Counted from the first letter of the stretch, positions 38,501 through 50,755 are shown. The stretch: 64,000 nucleotides of DNA from Loxodes magnus (GCA_946699065.1 CAMPDV010000153.1:310001-374000), one strand, 5' to 3'. Program-made: numbers and translations. Notes: generated by a model not told the origin, from the letters alone.

Positions 38501-40665
38501 AATGTAGTAAAGATGGTACTTCATGTTACTAGTGTGATTAAGGATTTACTCTATCAAACAATGAATGCTAACCTTAGTTTATAGACTTGATATCCAATAA
38601 CTAAACAATAAACTTATGATAATCTCTATCTTAATCCTTTAGCTTTTATGACTATGATCCTAGTTAAGCTTCTAATTAATCTTTTGGTTTTAGTGTATGA
38701 TTATAGCCTAATGAATATAGTTAAGGATAAATATTAAGTATAGATGGAACTAATTTCTAGTTTTTGCTTTCTGTGACTGATTAAATAGAATTTAACTTAT
38801 ATGACTAAAATTAAGTTTTAGCAAATAAAAGTTTAGCAAATAAGTAATAGTCTGTAGATGATTGATTGTTTATAAGTTTTTCTTTGAGTTAAATAGTTTA
38901 AACTTAAAATTAGTATTAGCTAACTTTATGTGTAGGATTCTTAAAGTCTAATCAAATACAGTGTACTCAAGATATTCTCATTTTCCTATTTCCTCATTTT
39001 CAACTAAACCAAAATATTACTTTAGGAAATCCTTTTCATCCCTCTTAATCTTTCAATGGATCTATATTTTAGCCTCGTTTCTATAAAAATAACGTAGCAT
39101 TCACTAAATTACTTATTCAATAGATGCTTTAATAGCATCCATGTTCCACTTAATGCTTTAGTTAGAGTAAATATTGTCTTAGTCCTTAATCTTAAGATTG
39201 CTCAGTTTAAGAATGTTATCCTACTTGTTTAACATGTTTTGGTCCTGGAATGTATAATTGTTTATCTTGTGGAGAAAATGCTACTTTAAATAAATCAATT
39301 AATACATGTGAATGCAATGATTAATCATTTTACTTTTCAGAAAGGAAATGTAAAGAGTAATGTCTAAATAACCAGTAAGATTTAGACTAGGATCATATAT
39401 GTGAAGCATGTAATAAGACACTATAAAGATGTTTAGAATGTAATTAGTAAGCAACTTAGTGTACTAAGTGTGAAGAAGGATATAATACAAATATAACATG
39501 TAACAAGTGTAAAGTAAATAATTGTAAAGAATGTAATCATTATTAGTAACTATGTGATAGATGCTTTCCTGATTCAATTCTTCTAAACAATCTATGTATA
39601 AATCAATGTCCTTAAACTCATTAGAATTATACTTAGAATACAGAATGTTAGTTATGTACTCAAGAAATTCCTAATTGCAATTTATGCAAAAGTGATTAAA
39701 AGGAATGTATACAATGCAAAGAAGGATTTTACTTAGATTAGAAAGGCTAATGTAAAGCTTGTAATGAATCTATACCATAATGTAAGAGTTGCTTAAATGA
39801 GAACTAGTGTATTCAATGTGATGATTAGAGCAAATTTTATAATTGAAAATGTGTAAAAGAGTGTCCTTAGTTTACTTATGATGATATGAGTGGATTTTGC
39901 ATAGATTGTAGCAATAATTCTGATGAACTCAGTTATTTCTAAAATGTAAACTGTGGTTTTTGTAACAAAGAAATTCCTAATTGTTAAAAATGTAGCAGTG
40001 AATAAGAAATATGCTTATAGTGTGAAGAAGGATTTTATTTAGATTCGAAAGGTTAATGTAACGCTTGCAAAGAATCAATTTAAAACTGTAATATTTGCGT
40101 AAATGGAAACCTCTGCATTTCGTGTGATGTTTCTTTCAATCTATATAACGGAGAATGTTTAAAATAATGTCCTTAATTTACTTATGATGATATGAGTGGA
40201 TTTTGCATAGACTGTAGTAAGAATCCTGAAGGACTAGACTACTTCTAAAACGTTTAGTGTGGATTATGCGACTAAGAACTTCCTAATTGTTAAAAATGTA
40301 GCAGTGAATAAAAAATATGCTTATAGTGTGAAGAAGGATTTCAATTAGATTAGAATAATATATGTTCAGAAATAAAGGATACAAATAATAATGATACTAA
40401 TGATTAAAATCAAACATAAAACTAAAGTTAAGAGTGCAATTATACAATGAAGTCTTATAAAAATGAATGCTATAAAACATGTCCTGAATCAACTTTTGAT
40501 AACGGTAATAGAACCTGCATTGATTGTGAAGAACTTTTTAAAAACTGCGTAAACTGTAGCTATCAACAAAAATAATGCTATGAGTGTGGAGCTAACTATA
40601 TTTTAGAAAACTAATAATGTATTAATTCGAATGAAACTGAGTAAAAAGAATCCGAAATTCCTTAA
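35525..40665 (+). repeat. Right arm of the gene A/gene B inverted repeat
   Basis: Inverted match to 18738-24165. It covers ~95 bp upstream of the gene B ATG and the entire ectodomain-coding region, and stops near the start of the membrane module. It is about 300 bp shorter than the left arm because it has one fewer 306-bp repeat. Confidence 0.85.
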
Positions 40666-42115
40666 TCTTCATATTAAAAACAAAAATTGCCACACTCACT
40701 TTAAGACTTCAATTTATCATAAAATGAATATTAATCTTTATAATTAGCTGAAGTTACTTAAATCATTCTTAAATCAACGGAATATCTTGCTGTTATTAAT
40801 TCAGCAGCAATAGGTAGTAACGTGGATTTTACATTTTTCTGGGTAACTTGGTATATTGATGAGCTAATAAAGATAACAGGCTTTATTAATGTTAAATTGC
40901 CTTAGTTTTTGTAAGGATTCTACTTTGTTCAATTTAATTTTGTGGAAAACTTATTACAAAAGTTTGGTATTAATTTAAATTCCCAAGCTGATTCTCAATA
41001 AAATGTACCTTATAACATATAACTACAAAGTACTTCTACTTCTACATTCCTAGCAAATTCCTTAGAGTTCTTTTGGAATTTAGTTTTACTGTTTGCTGCT
41101 TTTATTGTATTCAATTTAGTTAAACTAATATAAAAGCAACTAAGATAATTCCTCTAAAGAATATTAAGTAGACTAGTGTGGTCTGGAGTAATAAGAAACT
41201 TTATGAATTACTTGGTTACACTTTTATTAGGCTTATTTCTATAGACTTAAAATCCTGACTCATCTGATACTTATATAATCATTAATTTAGTATTATCCTA
41301 TCTAACCTTAGTAAGCTTTTATTATTTAGACTCTCTTAATTGGCTTCTTTATATGGATCGAAATTAAAATTCACTAATTTTATAAAATTTAACTTCAAGT
41401 TTAAAGCGAGCAAAGTAAAGATTTAGTAAGATAGTTTTAGAGAAAGTTTGGAGTGTTAATAGATGAAATGAAAAGCGAAAATAATATCTGGATGATATAC
41501 TTTTATCCCTTATTCATAATAAGAAGAGCTTTAATTTGTATAATCCTTATATTTGCTTAAGACTGTCCTAAACTATAAATTATCTCATGCACTTTGCTAT
41601 GCTTCCTCTAGTTCCTATATATAGCTACTAAGTAACCTCATAAAATCTCTAGAATCAATGCAGTCTACTTAGTAAATGAACTGTGGGTCACTATTATGTT
41701 TGCTTAAAATTGGATTTATTTAGAAGCAAACTAAGATTGGCATAATGATTGGGCATGATTCGTAGTTAATGTTACTTATTGCTTGGTTATAGCCAATCAT
41801 ACAGTGGTATGAGCAAATGTAGTGCAAAATACTTATAACTATTTTGAGCAAAAGTATTTTGATCGAAAAAGCAAGAAGCGAGCATAAATAGGATAATAAA
41901 GGATGTAAAATGAAGAAATTAAGGAAGTAGTAATGAACTTAACTTAATCATAAAATGTAACTACTAATAGAAGTGAAATTAGTATTTAAAATCCTTTTAA
42001 TACTTCTTAGGTTATATTAGAGGATTAAGATTTGATGTTTTAAAGAAAAACAATAGAAAAACCAGAGAAAAAGCAAAAGAAGATTAAGGAGAATGCATCT
42101 AAAACAATAGGATGA
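35620..42115 (+). CDS. Gene B: large LamG/cysteine-rich multi-pass surface protein
   Basis: join(35620..41310, 41330..42115), 2158 aa. A signal peptide (MGIRCFILIFIITYNYQTQA) is followed by four LamG/concanavalin-like domains (about residues 45-225, 365-570, 685-865, 985-1175). They alternate with Cys-rich CxxC blocks, the last long (1175-1670) with two 102-aa repeats. Each LamG domain has two signature Trp, and all eight are TGA (for example FGFSV-TGA-LQP and VDD-TGA-LFISFS). The C-terminal ~400 aa hold six or seven membrane segments, including PLFIIRRALICIILIFAQ. One 19-nt intron is needed for frame. The likely role is a surface receptor or adhesin (inference). The end is the first single TGA after the membrane part; a Lys/Arg-rich frame continues to ~42890 if that TGA is Trp. 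Confidence 0.85.
39863..40475 (+). repeat. Two tandem 306-bp cysteine-rich repeats in gene B
   Basis: Anchors at 39863 and 40169 (CPQFTYDDMSGFCIDC) are exactly 306 bp apart. Both units contain EIPNCQKC/ELPNCQKC and ICLQCEEGF. Gene A has a third unit. Confidence 0.8.
41311..41329 (+). other. 19-nt intron of gene B
   Basis: GTAAGCTTTTATTATTTAG. The frame upstream (codon phase 1 from the ATG) and downstream (phase 2, FGVLIDEMK and the membrane segments) join only if 1 mod 3 bases are removed. The 19-nt GT-AG segment does this and gives a continuous membrane helix, LSYLTL joined to TLLIGFFIW. Gene A has an 18-nt intron at the aligned site. Confidence 0.8.
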
Positions 42116-43124
42116 TTGGATTTAAAATTCTATAACTTATATTAAAAATTTGAGCTTTAAAAATATTTATTTTTATTAAATAGAAAAACTTTCTTTTAAG
42201 TAAACAAAGAAATATACATAGTTTTGGTTATTATATAAAATGAAAAATCTTCACTAAGCTTTATTTCATAAATCTAAAATCCAGTTAAAAAATCTTAAAT
42301 TAGCCTCACAGAATACAATTGAAAACCAAAAAATACAACTACAAATTAAATTTTGAAAAGTATATTAAATACCTTAATGTTAAAGTATCTTATCTGATCA
42401 TGGATATAGCAAAACACCAATAGTTGTAAATGAATAAATTTAACCTTATAATTCCCTTAGTAATTATATGGATACAGAATCTATAAATCTTACTTGCTAT
42501 AAGAACGAAAAAGAGATTTAAGAAGTGTCGTAAGGCAAAAAAATAGGACATTCGGTAAGAAACTGGAGATTTTTAAGAAAGAAAAAATAAGAAAAAAAAA
42601 GATGTTTTTCTAAGTAAAATATATTGTGTAAAGTAAATTATTTAAAAGAAAATAACTTTTAAGCATGGAAATATTATCTATACTGATAGTCACAGACAAA
42701 AAGCATAAATAACCCATGCTTGAAGATTAACCATTTCGGACAAAGCTAAAATAGAAGGAAAATTTATCAAAAAGATTAAGAAGCTTTCAAGAATCTTAAT
42801 AAGCACGTATTTTCCAGAAAAATGAAAATATTAGAAATGTTTAGCTTTAAAGTAGTTAACCTATTAAATGTGAAATCATTATAATCAATTATTATTAAGG
42901 CTTTTTTTAATTTTTAATACTTTAAAAATTTATTAAGCCATATAAAGGGAATTGTATTTTAGTAAGTTTTATTTCTTAAAAAAATATTTACTTAAACCTA
43001 CTATTTGTTTTATTTGAAAAATAGTATAAAATTAACGAACTAAACTATTAATAAAAAATAAAAGTAGCTATATTTTCCTTTTATTTTAAAAATCATTTTT
43101 TCATAAAAAAACAAAAAAATTTAT
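42116..43124. other. Gene B 3' flank, possible C-terminal extension
   Basis: The gene B frame stays open to ~42890, interrupted only by single TGAs at four places. It encodes Lys/Arg-rich stretches (for example GKKLEIFKKEKIRKKK). Gene A also has a long charged tail, so part of this may be coding. The composition falls to that of the AT-rich spacers, so I favour UTR. Confidence 0.35.
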
Positions 43125-43163
43125 ATTATAGAGTGCGTAACACCACAATGGCGCGCATTTCTT
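43125..43163 (-). repeat. 3' hairpin motif, copy H3
   Basis: The most diverged copy (AAATGCGCGCCATTGTGG then TGTTACGCACTCTATAAT). It shares position, spacing and flanks with the other three. Confidence 0.65.
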
Positions 43164-43905
43164 ATTAGAATGTTACTAGAATTAATATTCCTCCAATAAA
43201 ATACTTGGTAGAAGATAATAATATTTTCCTTATTCTTTTGTATTGCTTTCTTGTTCAACTTTTTCTTCTTTTAAAAGTATTAATTTATCTTATTATCTTA
43301 AATTATATTATATAAAATATGTTAAGCGTAATCCAATCCTTGTAATTAAAATAATTTCATGGTTTTATTAGAGTTTGGCTGTAAAGTAAGTACTTAAATA
43401 TTATGATGAATTGAATAATAAGGTATGGCTGCTATAGTTTATTTATTCTAAGATTAGTTATTTAAAAAATTGACACTTCTATAGCTTAAAGTTTTTTTAA
43501 AAGGCTTCCCCTCCATCTTATGAAATACTCTTAATATGCATAATCTGATTGGAGGTAATATCTTAATGAAGGCTTGAAATATTAAATAGATATATAAAAA
43601 AATTACAAATATAAGATTTATTATTTATCAACATTTAATTAATTAGTTACTAAATTTTAATGTTAGAGGAAGCTAACCTCCCCTCGTACTGCATTCTCTG
43701 AACGATCTCTTGACGAATGTGGCGGAGATATTCTGTTAATCAGTTTCAGCTATTAGGGCCACTATAAATATGAATGTATACTTAATGGTTATCAACTTAC
43801 AGTCCTTACAAAAGACTGATAATATTCAAATTTGTTCCCTTCAAGATCTTAGATCCTACCAGAGACTTTCCTAAGGATTGGAGATATAATAACCCAATTT
43901 AAAAT
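43125..43905 (-). mobile_element. S3: hairpin-ended SINE-like element
   Basis: On the minus strand the body (43905-43660) shares GGAAAGTCTCTGG and CTTGAAGGGAAC, in order, with the repeats at 27.03 and 35.07 kb. AT-rich sequence follows, then the hairpin at 43163-43125 and a T-rich tail. It links the GC-richer repeat family to the hairpin 3' end. Confidence 0.55.
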
Positions 43906-44840
43906 AGCTCCAATAATTTATTAATTATTATTAATCACAATTAAAAATTATGATATAATTTAGATAAAATATACTTATATTTTATCCTTGTCTATAAAGA
44001 GTTAAATTTTAAACTTATAATCTGAAATTTTATATGATATAACTTAAATTTCTTTAATAAATATTTCTATTTTTAAATAAAAATTGCATCAATTGTATTT
44101 TTGCAGTCTATTATAAGTTTTATATATAATAATGATACTATTACTCCTAGTATATTAGCACAGCTTAAAAAGTACTTAATTTAAATAATGAAAGATTTGT
44201 AAAATTTATAGAACTAAATATCATTTGTAATTGAGAAAGATTAATTAAATACATTTTGGGAGATATTTCCTTCAAGCATGTCTATAAAATTAAATGAATT
44301 ATAAAATAGTTTCTCTTAGAATTTTTAATTAAATTGATAGCTCTCTTAATTTACTTAAATTTTAAAATTTTATTGGAATAATTGCAGATTATAAAAAGTT
44401 TATATTTGATATATAATTAAAAAGATATTTTAAAAATGAATATATTTTCTTAAGAATAGGACTGTGAATATCTATTTTTTAATTATTAATTATAGCTTTA
44501 AATTTTAATTTGAAGGTAATTTTTGCTCTAAAAATATTTAATTATTAATCACTCGTTAATGTATTAATTAAAAGTTTTAATCTCTCATTACTAAATACCT
44601 GATATATATTTAAACATTATAGCTTTAGATTTTATTTAATAAATAAAAGTACAAAAGTTATTTAATATTGATATTATTCAAATAAATCATTCCTATTTTT
44701 AGAAGTTTATTATGAAATTAGTTAATTTGCCACTGATATAAGAAACAATATTAAGTTATAAATATATAATGTAGTAGATGATATTTTATAAAATATTATT
44801 ATATATTAATTATATACATTGCTTATAAATAAATAAATTT
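43906..44840. other. AT-rich spacer
   Basis: No supported feature. Confidence 0.4.
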
Positions 44841-44881
44841 GATTATAGAGCGCGTAGCACCTCGTTGGTGCGCAGCTCTTT
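44841..44881 (-). repeat. 3' hairpin motif, copy H4
   Basis: The best-paired copy: arms AGAGCTGCGCACC and GGTGCTACGCGCTCT around AACGA, then ATAATCAAATTTATTTATTT. Confidence 0.75.
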
Positions 44882-45900
44882 ATAATAAAAAAAGGATAAA
44901 ATTAAGTTTATAGTCTAAGAAGAAAATTTTCGCTCTCTCCCAAAATAATGGATTGCGAAGGACTTCGTTAATCCGCCATCCTTATCTCCCCCAAGATCCA
45001 TTTTTCCTTCTGGTTTCTTCTTTAATTGTTATTCTATTTGTATATTCTTGAATTATAAAATTTCTTCCTCTATATTAGGCTGTCCTTGCTGATAAAAATA
45101 TAAAAAGTTCGTCTAATATTTATGCTTATTATTTCTTTCAATTTCAATTTTCTTTCAGCATTTTTTCCAACAAAGGATCTTCTAACATATGTAGCACCGA
45201 ATCTTTCTACGATAGAGCTTCATCTTATTTACATCTTAATATTATTATTCAGATTCAATTTAAATTGGAAGGCTTGATTACTAATCTTACTTTTTAAATT
45301 GCTGCTTTTTATTATTCTTACTTTTCTTAAAGTTATCTTATTTGATATTAAAATTAAAAGAATTGGAACTAAAATATTTTAGGAACTTCTTAAATTATTT
45401 ATCAATTTATTCCAATTTAATTACTATTTAAAATTAAATTTTATCAAGAGTTTCTTCTTTGGATTGGAATTATAGATCTAGTTATTCAATCAATTTTTCT
45501 AGCTTATTTTATAATTTTTCTGTCCTTTACTTTGTTATTTTAATTCTTATTGTATATTAGTTATTAATTGCTACATTGATTATGCGAAAGCTTCCTAAGA
45601 TTATATTTTTAATCTTATTGAGGGTCTTATTCAGTTAGATTAGATAACTTTTCTTGTTTATTAATAAATGAGTCAAGAGAAGATAATTTGTTAGGTGCTG
45701 TTTTATTAATAAAATAAATTTGAATATCTTTATTATTAAGCTATTTATAGGTTGTTTTGATTTATTAATTTTTTAAATATTTAAAGATTTTCTTATTTAA
45801 TAGTATCTAATAAACTAAGCTTTTTCCAATCTTATTTTCGATCTTCACTATGAATACCTATTAGCTTAATTTAGAGTTTTAAAGAAATGTTTAAACTAAA
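44841..45900 (-). pseudogene. G9: zinc-knuckle element with hairpin 3' end
   Basis: On the minus strand a Gln/Lys-rich coiled-coil region (~45870-45280) leads to KIRCYICQKILCWKKCW (~45215), a knuckle whose expected His is replaced by Cys and whose spacing is one short. It compares with RCFFCQRNGHIFKNCW in G2. A GC-richer stretch (45000-44930) follows, and the element ends at hairpin H4 and a (TTTA)n tail. It joins the zinc-knuckle protein family and the hairpin 3' end in one element. The 5' end and exact frame are uncertain. Confidence 0.5.
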
Positions 45901-47149
45901 TTATCTTAAATAGTTTGTTATTTTAAGAAATTGAATGGTTTAAATTTGAATTAACATAGTTATAGAGGATAAATACAAATAAATATAAAAATTGGCTTCT
46001 GATTAAATAATTTCTATTTATACAAATATTTGATTATTCTAAATTAATTATTATTTACATATTTTAATTTATTAGAGAAATTAAAAATTAAATAAATAAA
46101 GATAATCTTACTAATTATTAAGCCTTTTACTAAATATAACTAATAACATTTCTCTTAAGCTTTCATTTCTAAAATTTATTGGCCAAATTTAATTTAAATT
46201 ACTTCTTTACCTCATCTAATTTATTATTTTCATCTGTAAATTCTATGATTTTATTTGTATACTCTATTTTCTTTTATACTGACAACTAATATGAAGCAAA
46301 AATAATTAGTTAGGAACTAGATGAATAGAAAAATCTATATATATTGACTATTAAACTAACTTAGTTGAATTAAATTTTAAATACTTATTATTTAAATTAA
46401 TGGCTAATTATCTATTACTAATCTATTTTAATTCTTATTATTTATTACTAGCATTTAGAATAACTATTAAGTATCTTTTATTTTAAATTTACTTAATTAG
46501 AACTACCTATATAATTAAATATATCCATTTATTATTTATAAACTCCACTCTAATAAAAAACATATAGTGAAAAATAAAACCATCATTTATTTAGAGCAAT
46601 AAAATTAAATACTTAAGATTATTTTCTTATTTAGTACTTAAAATTTGTATACATTTAGATTTAACTTTAATTAGGAAAAGTATTAAAATAAAGATAAATA
46701 AAGATAATAATTAATTAAATTAGATTAATAAGGAGAAATATTAAACTTAATACAAAGACTATTCCAAGATAATTATTTAATATCTTATTATTTTATTTCT
46801 TATTTTAATATTAAAAACTAAATTAATACTTCAAATAAACCTAATTATTTAATATCTATTCAACCTTTAAGTTTAAACTATTACTTTTTAAAGTATTAAA
46901 ATTCATTTATTTATTATCTTTATACGATTTAAAAAGGTATCTTAATATTAAATTTCGATATTTTTAATTTTTAGAATAAGTCTAGCTATCTATAGTTATT
47001 TATAATTTCTATGATAGTTCAAGTTTGTAGATATTAAATTTAAATTTAAAATTAAAATTATTTATATTTTTGCTTAGCTTACTTATAAAGAATGAAATTC
47101 CTAGAATATTTTTATATCTAAAATTTAAATATAATAATTAATAATAATA
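45901..47149. other. AT-rich spacer, may include the 5' part of G9
   Basis: AT-rich with no distinctive motif. Part of it may be the decayed N-terminal coding region of G9. Confidence 0.35.
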
Positions 47150-48760
47150 ATCTATTTACGTGACTTTTTCTTTTGTTAAGTTAGTCACGGAATCAGTTTA
47201 TAAGTTTTCTCAAATGTTCATGGGTCACTCCATTCTTCTCTCGAATTACTAGATTCGCATTCTTCTATTACGTATCGACTCAAGGTAATTTATTCCTTCT
47301 TGACAGTAGGAATCTTGTTTCAGTCTCAATTAGGTCCAAACATTTGTCTCGTTCTTCTTTTTTGAGCGTTTACTATATCCAATAGTAATTAATCTCCACC
47401 ATATGCCTTTTTCTTTAAAGTATTCCTTCTGGAGAACAGTATAACTTAGACATTTCGTTTCATAACTTTGACTTGTTTATTTTTGTTTTCTCTAAAAGTG
47501 CCAGCAGTTTTTAAATATATGTCCGTTTCTTTAACAAAAGAAGCATCTTGTTGTGCAGTTTTTGGAGACATTTCCTTATTTTTGACATTTCCTTATTTTT
47601 GACATTTTCAACATTTTTTCCATTTTTAATATTTTTTCCGATTAGAAAAGGTTTTTGAATACTGCTCTTCCTCAACCATATGATCATTATGAGGAGAAAT
47701 AAGTTATTCAGAATTATATTTTGCTTGATATTATCTTTAAGTTTTAACTTCGTTTTTCCAGTTTTTAGATAAGTTAAGAATTGGATGTTTTAGTGATGAT
47801 TTCCATTTTTAATAATTGATTTTCATTTTATAGTTGTTGCACAGTAAAAGTTAGAGAATCTAATCGTTAAATCAAGTCTAGAATTGATTGTTACAATTTT
47901 TTATTTTCAGCTCCTAGGAGTATATTTCAATTAGAGAGTTTATTAATCAATGTCCTGTTAATTTTTATTTGATTATTTCTTAGGAGCCATTTTATATAAT
48001 GTATAAAAAGGATTAAACCTGATCTAAAGAAAAAATAAAAAAATAAAATCATGAAATACTAAAAAGAAGTATGCTTGCTTTTCTTAGAGAATCAGACCTA
48101 AAAATTTAAATCATGGAATTTAATGAAAAATTGAAAATTTTACTATATGCATAGGCGAAGATACAACTTCCTTGTAGAAGCTTTTTTGCATTTTCTGTCG
48201 CATAAAATTTTGTCAATTCGTCACACATTCTATAGTTTTCTTGTTTTTAAAGTTCCAATAACTTTAAAATTTTTGCATAAATAGTTAATTGAATAATAGA
48301 ATCCTCACTTATTTACCTTAAAAAATTTTCTCTTGAGCATTATTTTATTTTTCAGGCGTTATTTTCAGTCAGTTTATGATTATTCGGTTTTTTAATTTTT
48401 TAATTTTTTCCTTCAAAATTTGATTTTTCCTTTGATCATTTTGACTAATATTTGATTGGAATTTTATGGAAGATTATTATTCTGCAATATTTCTGCTTTA
48501 TATTAATTATCTTTGCAGATGATATGTCTCCAAATCTAAATCTTCAATGTTGTGAGTAATTTTCTGATTAATTGGGGATAGTTTCATTTTATTTTTCGTC
48601 TTTTTTTTCATTACTTAAATTTGATTCTAAAGTTTTTTAATGGTATCTGAGTTCTTCTATATCCTGCACTCTTTCTAAATGTTTACCTTTTTGAAGAGGA
48701 AGGAATTTAGGGAGATTTCATTTTTTTCTCAATATTAAATCTAGCTTACTTTTTTTGTGT
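47150..48760 (-). pseudogene. G2: zinc-knuckle retroposon, decayed
   Basis: The minus strand carries a textbook CX2CX4HX4C knuckle, CFFCQRNGHIFKNC (47545-47514), preceded by coiled-coil segments such as DQRKNQILKEKIKKLKN (~48420) and LELQKQENYRMCDELTKF (~48240). These lie in different frames, so indels or unrecognised introns interrupt it. The region downstream of the knuckle aligns with G10, and the element ends in GATTATTATTATTAATTA at ~47150. I found no convincing target-site duplication. Its product would be a Gag/ORF1-like RNA-binding protein. Confidence 0.55.
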
Positions 48761-50389
48761 TTTTGATCTAAATTTTAGTCAGCTTAATAGCTCTGCATAT
48801 TTTAAGCCTAGAGAAAATTTTAAACTATATTAATCTTCATGATGTTTACTTACTGGTTGCAATTAAATAAAGTTATTGCTCTACTAGTTAATTAATTCAA
48901 ACAGTATCATAATTTTAAGATATGCTTCTTGATATTATTAATCTTAAAATCAAACTCTTTAGAGTAAATTTCTCTAAAATAGCAAAATATTATTAATCTA
49001 TAACTTAATTAATCTATGGATCATCAACAGATACTTAAACTAGCATATTAATTTTAATAAAATAAAGGACTAACTAGCTTAAATAAATAGTTTATAAACC
49101 ATGAAAGTTGCTAAGATTATACTAGAATATGAAATATAATTACTCTATAAATTTACCTAGTTTAATTATATAGATTAATAATATCTTAAATCTATTTCAT
49201 TTAGTAATAGGATATTTATATAAATCATTTAAATATTTGCCTTACATTGCCATATTTAAAATCTATTTGCTTCTTTTATTAATATTAAATAAAAGCAGGA
49301 TAGAAATAATAATTTAATAGATTTTAAATAATTACAGAGAAAATAAAACTAAAACTATACTTAATATATATAACTTTGATTTAAAAGATAAATAAAGCTA
49401 ATAAAATTAAAATTTATTAATTGAAATAGAAAACTTAAAGAAAATTAGATTATGAAATATTATAAAATAAATAATCTTTTAAGATTAAAGATAATCAATA
49501 ATTAAAGCTTTATTTGCTTTAAAAATATAATGTAGTTTATAATTTTAAATATGTAATTATTATTGTATAAGAATTAATTATTTAGATTTACTTAGAAAAT
49601 TAAGTTAACTTCCCTTTGCTATAGATTATAATATGATTTATAATAAAGACACTTCAAAATTAAGTGTTCTGTGATTTGTATCTGTGGAGACTTTAATATT
49701 TCTTTAATATTTAATCATATGAAGCTCCTGCAAAATTATATTTAGGAATTTCAAGATTTAAAAATTTTTGGCTTACTAAAGATTATAGCATATAATCAAA
49801 GTTATCTTAGTCTTAATTTTCATAATTGAAAGCAGTTAAACGAATCGATTTTAAAACTAAAAAATTTCCTAAAAATTACTTAGTAGAAGAAGAATTGAAT
49901 TCTCAAGTGAAATGATTAACTATATAATGGTTGAATAATCTGAATTAAATTGAAGGAATATAAGAAAAAATAATCAATAAGTAAAGAAGGACTAATGAAA
50001 AAAATTAAATAATCACAACTTTATAAACATTGCAAAAAGAAACATTTATAATAGTTTTATTAATAAACCAAGCTATTAAATATTCTATTTAGAAATAAAG
50101 TATATGCATATTAAAAATTTATTTCTAAATTTAAAAATTAAAATTTTATTATTTTATTAGATATAATAATAATATTTTAATATTAACATTAAAAAATTAA
50201 AATTAAAATTTGCTTTGTTTATAAAATTTAGGATTTAGGAAGCATTTTATTTAATATTATTGGATAATTTCTTCTTTTTATAAAGATTTAAATTCTGTAA
50301 TAGATTTATTTTAAATATAGTTTTATTTAATCTTTAATAAAATTTTTAAAAAATTGAAATGAAATTTAAAAATTATTTAGGATTTTAGA
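48761..50389. other. AT-rich spacer
   Basis: No supported feature. Short open stretches exist on both strands but show no motif. Confidence 0.4.
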
Positions 50390-50755
50390 TAGTTTTTAGA
50401 TATAGAAAGGAGTTTTCTTTCCTTATTTTGATTATAATCATTTAATTGGACTTTTTATAGATCATAATCTTGTAATGAAAAGGATTAACTATGAATTATT
50501 GAGAAAAGCTAAAATCTCCTCATGCTACTTGCTTTGATTAATCTTTTAATGAACATAACTGAGATATTCTATTAATCTTTTTCTGAAAACAAGAATCATC
50601 ATGAATAATGAACGTATACTCTATAATCATAGACTTCAAAACTCCTACCAAATCTGTCTAATCTTTTAGAAACGTTTTCTTCAAGATCTTGGATTAGCAA
50701 GGAATTTCGCCAAGGTTAGAGGTATAATCAGTCAATTAAAAATCTTGCTTCCTGT
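50390..50755 (-). repeat. SINE-like repeat, diverged copy
   Basis: The plus strand here reads CTTCAAGATCTTGGATTAGC and AAGGTTAGAGGTATAATC, matching CTTCAAGATCTTAGATCC and AAGGATTGGAGATATAAT in S3 (43842-43895) in the same orientation. It is slightly GC-richer than its flanks. No hairpin copy or target-site duplication is visible. Confidence 0.4.

Noticed and set aside
28964-44881. The four GC-rich hairpins as tRNA genes or tRNA-derived heads
   Set aside because: One arm vaguely resembles a D-arm (GTAGCACCTCGTTGG), but there is no T-arm, anticodon stem or acceptor pairing. The motif sits at the 3' end of elements, not at the 5' end.
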